Source: an uncultured Porphyromonadaceae bacterium (GTDB lineage Bacteria; Bacteroidota; Bacteroidia; Bacteroidales; Muribaculaceae). Taken from it: DNA of 5,025 nucleotides. The translations under genes were made by a program, and so were the position numbers. Below are positions 1-5,025 of the stretch, piece after piece; position 1 is the first letter of the stretch; each line of letters opens with the position of its first letter. A model generated the notes under the pieces. It was not told the origin of the DNA. It searched no databases and saw only the letters and a program-made list of their open reading frames with translations. The stretch covers positions 1 through 5,025 of the forward strand of contig CAJJQT010000157.1 of NCBI GenBank assembly GCA_905193995.1, written 5' to 3'.

Positions 1-2491
1 GCGTCACGGTCACGTCGCCGAAGCCGTTCGCCGCGGCCGCGCCGTCGGCCGATGCAGCCAGCGGTGCCATCTGATGTAGCGTGGCCGTGTAGACGGCGCG
101 GGTCGAGCCCTGGTAGTCGCGGGCGAAATAGTGAGCCTCGCCGTCGGTCATCGTCACATAGCCGCCGTCGAAGTGGTAGATCCACCCACGGCCGCTGACC
201 GACTCGAACGATCCGGCGAACGTGTGGCGCGTCTCGTCGGTGCGCACCCGCTCGCGGGTGACGCCCTTGCGGTCGGTGAACAGCTCCGTGTAGCGCCGCG
301 TATGCCGCCGCTGCGCCAGTGTCCCATCCGGCCGGTAGCGCAGCATGATGCTGTTCGTCCCCATGTCGATGAAGCGCGGCAGGGCGGCGCCGAACGCCTC
401 GTAGTCGATTCGGGCTATGTGGCGCGTGCTGTCCGATACAAGCCGCCCGTCGCGGTCGTAGGCCATGGCGGCGGGGTAGTCGCCGCGGCTGATGCGCGGC
501 ACGGTGCCCGACATGATGTCCTCGGCGTACTCCGTCACGTCCGACACAAGGTTGCCGTCGAGCGTGACATGTGTCTCCGACACCGCCGTGCCCCGCCAGC
601 TGCGGTCGACGCGGCGCACGTTGCCGTTGAGGTCGAAGTCGAGCGTCTCGCTCAGCCGCGTGCCCGTGGCCGAGGTCATGCGGCCCATCCGGTCGTAGAC
701 GTAGCACAGCGTGTCGGCCGCAGCCCCGGGGCCGGGGCGCGTGACCGACGCCACGATGTTGCCGCTGTAGTCGGCGTGGGCGGCATTGAGCGGCGAGGCG
801 CCGTAGAAAAGCTGCTGGCTGAACAGCGGCGAGCTCACCGACGTCATCCGCGAGCGCACGTCGTAGGCATACGCGGCCGTCACGCCGTCAGTGACCTCCG
901 CAAGACGCCCCAGGCCGTCGTAGGTGTATCTGCGCAGGACCGTCCATCCAGACGGACTGATGTCGGCCGAGGTGTTGAAGTCGGTGCGGACGACGCGTCC
1001 CGCCCGGTCGAGCGTGTGACGCAACGCCACCTGCCGCGAGTCAATTACGGTCTGCTCGGCCATGTTGTCGTAGCGCTCGCACTGCCACACCACATTCCCG
1101 CAGAAGTCGTAGCGCGTGAACAGACACAGCCGGTAGCTCTGCCCGAAGCTGTCGTACTCGACGCTCGTGACCGGCCGCGCCTTGCTGTCGTAGCCCACGG
1201 CGCGGACATAAACGGTGCCGTCGACCTTGTAGGCCATGCCCGTCTGCAGCCCCCGGCCGCCGGCCATTTCGACAGCTTCGGCCGCCGCGGGTGCCTCGGG
1301 CAGCGTGGCCCATTCCATGAAGCCGTAGTCGTCGTAGAGCCACGACTGATAGGGCTCGAACGTGCCCGGCGCGTCCGCGCAGTCGTAGTAAAGATCGGCG
1401 TAGCGGGTATCGTCGCGCCGCGCCGTGATCATGACGGTGTCGAGCATCGCGGCGAGCCGCGTCTGCGACGTCGTGGTGGTGAGCACGCCCTGCACGGCCT
1501 TGCGGTGGTTGGCGTCGTACATAAGGTAAGTCCACTGATGGGCGGCGTGCTGCTCGCCGGTCTGCGTCAGCACCAGGCGGCCGAGGGCGTCGTAGACGTT
1601 GTAGGCCGTCTCGCGGCCCGGCGCCCTGTATCTGGTCCCGCGGTGACGCCAGTCGTAAGTGTAGTACCAGGCGTAGCGCTTCATCTCGGCGCGGTTGACC
1701 GACATCTCGGTCCCGATGCTGTTGGCCAGCTCGGGCTGAAGCACCACGCGCAGGTCGCCGTAGCGGTCGTACACGCGGCGCGTGTCGGCGTACGTCCCCT
1801 CGTCGGTGATCACGCGGCGGCACAGCGGCACGCCCTCGCAGTCCTCGAACTCGATGACGCGGCGGCCGTCGGGATCGATGCTTTCGGTCACGCGCAGCGA
1901 ATTGGCCGGATACATCCCGACGTTCCTCACAAGGCTGCCGGAGAACTCGTAGCGCGCAAGCGACAACGCCCCTGCAGCATCGTTATAGCCGTATTCCACT
2001 TTAGCATGATGGCCCGCTGCGGCCTGCCCCGGTGCCGTCACATGGGTTGGACGCCGCAGGGCCGTTTCTTCGTATAGCGTTTCAGTATAGGCACGCGTAT
2101 CGCCGTAAAAATCGGCAGCCTCGGCCGCGAAAGCTTCGGCGCCGGGAAGCATTCCCTGCGAAAGCTCAATCGGGACGGGCTGCCAGCGACGCGCTTCCAG
2201 ACCGCGGCGGTCATATTCGACAAAAGTGAATATGTCCTCGCCGGCGCCACCCGCGCCCATCTCGCACTGCCCTATGGGGCGGCCCAGGCCGTCGAAATAG
2301 CTCAGCGAGATCTGCGTCGGCCCGTCGTACAACTGCGACTCACTCAGCACGCCGTCGGTGATGCTTACCCCAGGCCGCGCCCGCATGACGTAGTTGCGCT
2401 GCGTCGGCGCCACGTCGGCGCGCACCGCCGCCGGTCCCGCGGCTGCCAGTGCGGCCGCAAAAGCTATATATATTCCCAGGGGCCCTCTCAT
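1..2491 (-). CDS. DUF6443-type YD/RHS-repeat secreted protein, 3' end beyond window
   Basis: The frame is open from ATG at 2491-2489 to the left edge: 830 codons without a stop, so the C-terminus is missing. Residues 1-26 look like a signal peptide (hydrophobic Ala-rich core, likely cleavage after AVRA). Residues about 33-107 match the DUF6443 pattern of Bacteroidota RHS proteins as I know it: NYVM at 33, YFDGLGRP at 65-72, EYDRRG at 92-97, WQPVP at 103-107. Degenerate YD motifs follow, including VYDRYG (240), VYDALGRL (299), TYDGLGRL (523), VYDRMGRM (598) and AYDRDGRL (677). Then comes the usual lead-in to the RHS core, FDGGY at 774-778 and DYQGSTRAVY at 792-801, equivalent to the DHLGN-type motif. 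YD repeats normally build a beta-strand shell; a polymorphic C-terminal tip usually follows the core but is outside the window. The start overlaps the stop of the upstream gene, supporting translational coupling. GC is high (about 68-70% in sampled lines). Family assignment is strong; toxin function is only inferred. Confidence 0.93.
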   Translation of the reverse strand, partial: MRGPLGIYIAFAAALAAAGPAAVRADVAPTQRNYVMRARPGVSITDGVLSESQLYDGPTQISLSYFDGLGRPIGQCEMGAGGAGEDIFTFVEYDRRGLEARRWQPVPIELSQGMLPGAEAFAAEAADFYGDTRAYTETLYEETALRRPTHVTAPGQAAAGHHAKVEYGYNDAAGALSLARYEFSGSLVRNVGMYPANSLRVTESIDPDGRRVIEFEDCEGVPLCRRVITDEGTYADTRRVYDRYGDLRVVLQPELANSIGTEMSVNRAEMKRYAWYYTYDWRHRGTRYRAPGRETAYNVYDALGRLVLTQTGEQHAAHQWTYLMYDANHRKAVQGVLTTTTSQTRLAAMLDTVMITARRDDTRYADLYYDCADAPGTFEPYQSWLYDDYGFMEWATLPEAPAAAEAVEMAGGRGLQTGMAYKVDGTVYVRAVGYDSKARPVTSVEYDSFGQSYRLCLFTRYDFCGNVVWQCERYDNMAEQTVIDSRQVALRHTLDRAGRVVRTDFNTSADISPSGWTVLRRYTYDGLGRLAEVTDGVTAAYAYDVRSRMTSVSSPLFSQQLFYGASPLNAAHADYSGNIVASVTRPGPGAAADTLCYVYDRMGRMTSATGTRLSETLDFDLNGNVRRVDRSWRGTAVSETHVTLDGNLVSDVTEYAEDIMSGTVPRISRGDYPAAMAYDRDGRLVSDSTRHIARIDYEAFGAALPRFIDMGTNSIMLRYRPDGTLAQRRHTRRYTELFTDRKGVTRERVRTDETRHTFAGSFESVSGRGWIYHFDGGYVTMTDGEAHYFARDYQGSTRAVYTATLHQMAPLAASADGAAAANGFGDVTVT
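278..1774 (-). repeat. Array of degenerate YD (RHS) peptide repeats inside the RHS gene
   Basis: At protein level, YD-type units recur at tyrosine (or equivalent) residues about 241, 300, 434, 446, 461, 524, 543, 599, 619, 678 and 719. The best keep Tyr-Asp, three or so residues, Gly-Arg-Leu/Met: YDALGRL, YDGLGRL, YDRMGRM, YDRDGRL. Others have lost part of the pattern (YDSKARP, YDVRSRM, FDLNGNV, YRPDGTL). Spacing is irregular (from 12 to more than 130 residues) and no DNA-level tandem repeat is evident, so the array is old and diverged, not recently amplified. Confidence 0.75.
2488..2491 (-). promoter_or_regulatory. ATGA stop/start overlap coupling the T9SS gene to the RHS gene
   Basis: On the minus strand the bases read ATGA: TGA (2490-2488) ends the T9SS-domain protein and ATG (2491-2489) starts the RHS protein. 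The bases before it, AAAACACATAAAGCC, have no Shine-Dalgarno match, as is usual in Bacteroidota, so restarting of the terminating ribosome is a likely way to initiate. The overlap is seen directly; coupling is inferred. Confidence 0.8.
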
Positions 2492-3567
2492 GGCTTTATG
2501 TGTTTTGAGGTGAAGTGTCGGTCGCCGTCAGTGACTTCAACTATGTATGTACCCGGTGTGAATGCCGATGTGTCGAACGTACCGGCCGAGGCGTTGCCGC
2601 TGAGTATCAGCAGCCCTCCGAGGCTGTAGACGCGCACCGTAAACGCCGACGGCTCGGCGCCGTTCATCGAGATGCGGATGCGGTCGCTGAATACTGCTGG
2701 ATAGACCGAACATGCGGCGTCTGTTAGGCCGTGGACTACATCGGAGGCCGAGGCCGTGCGCGATGCCTGACGGGCGGCCGGTCGCTCAGGCTCGGCGATG
2801 TCAAGATCGAGGCGTTGCTGTTCGGGACTATAATAATAGCCTACCGCGAGGGTGTCGGCCTTTTCTCCGCCCGCATATACGGTATATTCTTCTGTCTGTA
2901 TGAGAGGATAGCGCAGGCCGTCGGCGTAGAACAGGGCGAAGTGCGCCACCATGTGGATGGAATCGGTCAGGAAGTCGTGATTATCAAAATCGGCCGGAGC
3001 TGTCAGCACCGAGTCGCGCGGATCGGCCGTACAGGTCATACCCGATACAAGCGCCGACTGCAGCAGCCGCGCGTTCCGGATGGTATCGCCCTCGGGCATG
3101 ACGATGTCGCAAAGACGCGGAGTCTGGGCTATCCACACGCCGGTATGACGGAGATTGCCGCCGATTCCGTCTGTGCCGCGATAGTCGAAACCTCCCTGCA
3201 TGGAATCGGCCGGGACGGCAAAAGGCATCGGACGCGGGGCTGCGGCGCGCATGAGTGTACCGGGGCGGCCCTCGGAAGACAGCCATGCGGCATCGCCACG
3301 CATCAGGAGCACCCTCGACTGGCCCTGCTCGAGTTCATACACCGTCGAGTCGGACTGATATATGTATTTCCGTTCGATAGCCCGTCCGACGGATGTACGG
3401 GAGAAATCATAAACCGAATCACAGCTGCCGGTCATGGATTCAAAGCCGCTCAGTGCATTCAGCCTCAGCCGGTCGCCGGCCACGGGCATACGGGCCGCAT
3501 CGCCGGCGTAGACCAGCGTGGCGGCCATAAGGGCCAGAGAAGTCAGAAATGCGGAGCGTCTTTTCAT
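2488..3567 (-). CDS. Secreted protein with T9SS type A-like C-terminal sorting domain
   Basis: This is a complete gene of 359 residues. I chose the ATG at 3567-3565 because it begins a clear signal peptide (MKRR, then a hydrophobic stretch at about 6-20, likely cleavage after VYA) and is preceded by an A-rich leader; the frame stays open 100 codons further upstream, but that stretch is Arg/Pro-rich and overlaps the upstream gene. There is no lipobox cysteine. The middle contains PRPMPFAVPADSM (111-123), MPEGDTIRNARLL (157-169) and ADGLRYPLIQT (215-225), which resemble segments I recall in small T9SS proteins beside RHS genes in Bacteroides. Residues 288-359 look like a type A sorting domain: VYPAVFSDRIRI at the start, VRVYSLGG, then TPGTYIVEV and a basic end, KHIKP. 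Such domains are recognised by the type IX system in the outer membrane and are usually removed as the protein is released or anchored. It lies 14 bases after the upstream YD gene and overlaps the downstream RHS gene by 4 bases. The role of the middle region is unknown. Confidence 0.9.
   Translation of the reverse strand: MKRRSAFLTSLALMAATLVYAGDAARMPVAGDRLRLNALSGFESMTGSCDSVYDFSRTSVGRAIERKYIYQSDSTVYELEQGQSRVLLMRGDAAWLSSEGRPGTLMRAAAPRPMPFAVPADSMQGGFDYRGTDGIGGNLRHTGVWIAQTPRLCDIVMPEGDTIRNARLLQSALVSGMTCTADPRDSVLTAPADFDNHDFLTDSIHMVAHFALFYADGLRYPLIQTEEYTVYAGGEKADTLAVGYYYSPEQQRLDLDIAEPERPAARQASRTASASDVVHGLTDAACSVYPAVFSDRIRISMNGAEPSAFTVRVYSLGGLLILSGNASAGTFDTSAFTPGTYIVEVTDGDRHFTSKHIKP
2491..2706 (-). 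other. T9SS type A-like C-terminal sorting domain (protein region)
   Basis: This encodes residues 288-359 of the middle gene. The order matches the family: a VYPNP-like opening (VYPAVFSD), a strand ending in VRVYSLGG, a DTSAFTPGTYIVEV segment equivalent to the DLSxLxxGxYxVxV pattern, and a Lys/His-containing tail ending in Pro. The usual second Pro-Asn pair is changed to Ala-Val (YPAVFS rather than YPNPVS), so it is slightly divergent. It implies export through the Sec system and then the type IX outer-membrane machinery. Confidence 0.8.
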
Positions 3568-3581
3568 TTTTTTGAGTGATT
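3565..3581 (-). promoter_or_regulatory. 14-base A-rich gap and start codon of the T9SS-domain gene
   Basis: After the TAA of the upstream YD protein the minus strand reads AATCACTCAAAAAA and then ATG. There is no Shine-Dalgarno sequence; the A-run directly before the start codon is typical of Bacteroidota leaders and supports this start. The gap is too short to hold a Bacteroidota promoter (-33 TTTG and -7 TAnnTTTG elements) or a terminator hairpin, so the genes should share one transcript. Confidence 0.65.
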
Positions 3582-5025
3582 TTAATAGACGTAGTAATAC
3601 TGTTCGATGAGCGAGTTGTTGACATCGCGGACCGTTGTCAGTCGTCCCTGCCGGTCGTAGCCGTAGCGCGACACCATATGGTCGCCCTCGTTTATTTCGG
3701 CCGGCCCCACAAGCGGCGACCATTTCAGAACCTTGATGGACGCACCGGGGAAGTTCTCGCGCAGCGATTCGGCCGCGTCTCTCGGGCTGCCCTGGCAGGC
3801 GGCGCGGAGCTGGCTGTAGCTTACGCCGGTAGCCTCGACAGCCGGATACAGGCCTTCGTAGTCCCACAGATATGACACGAGTATCTGATTGTTGTATCTG
3901 ATCTCTACAAGGCGTCCCTCATCGTACGAATAGCGGTAGCCCGTGTTGCCGAAATAATTTATCAGCTGCGTGGTGGCGCTCTTTCCGGAGATCAGACTTT
4001 CGGCGAATGACGCGCCCTTTTTCTTGAGCGGATGTATGGCCGTAAGCCTGAAAGCCTTATCATATGTTCTGTATTCCCCCGAGATAATAACTCCGTCTTC
4101 TACTGTTATTTCTGTCTCTTTCAGCGGCAGATGCATATTGTCGTTGCTTACATAGGTATAGTAAGTAGTCTTGACCCGCCCGTCGGCGAGAGAATCGACG
4201 CGGGCTTTTACCAGCTCGCGGTCGAGCCGGTCGGTATATCCGTCTACGAAATACTTATAGTTGACCGACGTACGGAATCCACCGTCAGTGAATACTTCCG
4301 ACTTCGTTGTCTTGAAATAGGGAATCAGGGAGAATTTGCCGATCGAATAAAGGTGCTTTACGCTCGGGCCGACAGTCTCATTGGCCCAGTTTGTAAAGTT
4401 GGTGACCACGAACGCGTCCGTTGTCAGTACTGCCGGCGAGTCAGCCTCGTAGATGTTGTAGTCGTAATATACTGTCGGACGCGTTTTTCCCTGCCGCGCC
4501 ATATCGTGTCTTACAAGCAGCCCGCGCCTGAATGCTCTTGATGTATTGACTCTCTGCGATGCCGGCTGCGACTGCAGGTAGAGTGTTCGGTTCAGAGGAT
4601 CTTTGTTCCCGTCATCCCGTGCAGTCGAATAATGGAAGTGTTCAACATCTCTCCCGGCGAGCTGTGAATTTACAGAATTTTGTTGCGAAAGGACTACACC
4701 GACGTCAGAATACTCTACCGAGGGGCCCGAACCGTAATCCGATGCCATACCGTGTGTACCCGTCACATATATCTGGGAATAAGCGTCGAAATTCCAATAA
4801 GGCATATCGGAGTTTGGAGCCTTTCCCTGCATCACAAGATAATAGAAATGGGTAAACTCGGGCATCGACCGCACATCTCCGCTTGTTGTCCCTGACTCCT
4901 TGTCATTGCTGTAATAGAAAACCTTGCACACGGGCGGAGTATCTCCGAATTCGGAAGTTATACTGCGTATCCTCAGTCCGGGCCACCGCACATTGCTTAG
5001 ATCGGATACGGGAGCTGTTTTGACA
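3582..5025 (-). CDS. Large RHS/YD-related protein, C-terminal 480 residues
   Basis: The frame is open from the right edge to TAA at 3584-3582; the true start lies outside, and a GTG at 4991 is internal rather than a start. Residue numbers count from the window edge. PGLRIRSI at 15-22 followed by KVFYYSNDKESGTTSG at 34-49 resembles the GGLRIKSI / Y-Y-ESGTSSG segment common in Bacteroidota RHS-associated proteins. The C-terminal third has SYLWDYEGLYPAVE (384-397), like the YLWGYKGQYPIAE pattern; FPGASIKVLKWSPLVG (425-440), like the ALVTTYTYKPLVGM pattern; and YGYDRQGRLTTVRD (454-467), a good YD repeat. The protein ends in EQYYYVY, directly after that repeat, so it has no T9SS domain, no RHS core and no toxin tip at its end. 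That is a normal ending for this family as I know it, not a visible truncation. Sampled lines are 40-53% GC, lower than in the two downstream genes. It is the first visible gene of the operon. The family call is from remembered motifs; the molecular role is unproven. Confidence 0.9.
   Translation of the reverse strand, partial: VKTAPVSDLSNVRWPGLRIRSITSEFGDTPPVCKVFYYSNDKESGTTSGDVRSMPEFTHFYYLVMQGKAPNSDMPYWNFDAYSQIYVTGTHGMASDYGSGPSVEYSDVGVVLSQQNSVNSQLAGRDVEHFHYSTARDDGNKDPLNRTLYLQSQPASQRVNTSRAFRRGLLVRHDMARQGKTRPTVYYDYNIYEADSPAVLTTDAFVVTNFTNWANETVGPSVKHLYSIGKFSLIPYFKTTKSEVFTDGGFRTSVNYKYFVDGYTDRLDRELVKARVDSLADGRVKTTYYTYVSNDNMHLPLKETEITVEDGVIISGEYRTYDKAFRLTAIHPLKKKGASFAESLISGKSATTQLINYFGNTGYRYSYDEGRLVEIRYNNQILVSYLWDYEGLYPAVEATGVSYSQLRAACQGSPRDAAESLRENFPGASIKVLKWSPLVGPAEINEGDHMVSRYGYDRQGRLTTVRDVNNSLIEQYYYVY

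Noticed and set aside
33..40. GCGGCCGC palindrome, also at 2451-2458, as a regulatory site
   Set aside because: Both copies lie within coding sequence as runs of Ala codons in GC-rich DNA; nothing else marks them as sites.
1041..1823. 260-residue minus-strand ORF as a real gene
   Set aside because: Arg/Ala/Pro-rich, low-complexity translation in another frame of the same strand, entirely inside the RHS gene.
131..2077. 648-residue plus-strand ORF as a real gene
   Set aside because: Arg/Ala/Val/His-rich with no recognisable domain, antisense to a frame that gives consistent YD repeats, a DUF6443-like region and a signal peptide.
3567..3573. Run of seven A on the minus strand as a slippage or frameshift site fusing genes A and B
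   Set aside because: It lies after the TAA of A and at the ATG of B, so slippage there would not bypass the stop; it is better explained as an A-rich leader.
2731..3579. 282-residue plus-strand ORF opposite the T9SS-domain gene
   Set aside because: No domain or signal recognised; it is antisense to a complete gene with a signal peptide and a sorting domain.
3568..3867. 100-residue N-terminal extension of the T9SS-domain gene
   Set aside because: The extension is Arg/Pro-rich, overlaps the conserved C-terminus of the upstream YD gene, and would bury the signal peptide that begins at 3567.
4032..4541. 169-residue plus-strand ORF opposite the upstream YD gene
   Set aside because: No recognisable motif and fully antisense to a frame with family-like YD segments.
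4989..4991. GTG as the start of the upstream YD gene
   Set aside because: The frame continues open to the right edge, and a family-like PGLRIRSI segment sits immediately after; the real start is outside the window.

Overview
This window is a fragment of a leftward (minus-strand) operon from the Bacteroidota, most likely Bacteroidales. Three things point there: a C-terminal domain resembling the type IX secretion (T9SS) type A sorting domain, a DUF6443-like N-terminus on a YD/RHS-repeat protein, and A-rich leaders without a Shine-Dalgarno sequence before the start codons. The high GC of much of the window would suit an Alistipes-like or Muribaculaceae-like gut lineage, but the genus cannot be fixed from this sequence.

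Layout, in transcription order from right to left. (A) 5025-3582: the C-terminal 480 residues of a large RHS/YD-related protein whose start lies beyond the right edge. (B) 3567-2488: a complete 359-residue secreted protein with a signal peptide, a middle region of a type I recall beside RHS genes in Bacteroides, and a T9SS-type C-terminal domain. (C) 2491-1: at least 830 residues of a secreted DUF6443/YD-repeat (RHS) protein that is still open at the left edge, so its core end and any C-terminal toxin or variable tip are not visible. A and B are 14 bases apart, and B and C overlap by four bases (ATGA), so the three are almost certainly co-transcribed. Coding sequence fills the window; there is no RNA gene, CRISPR array, mobile element or terminator that I can support.

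How they may work together (inference): both flanking proteins are built from YD-type beta-strand modules that in other RHS and Tc toxin proteins form a hollow shell, and the small protein between them carries a surface-sorting domain. A plausible reading is a cell-surface or secreted RHS apparatus made from two shell polypeptides plus a T9SS-sorted partner. Gene order, overlap and domain types are seen directly; function is not demonstrated. Composition also changes sharply: sampled 60-base lines are about 40-53% GC in gene A and 68-70% in the middle of gene C.
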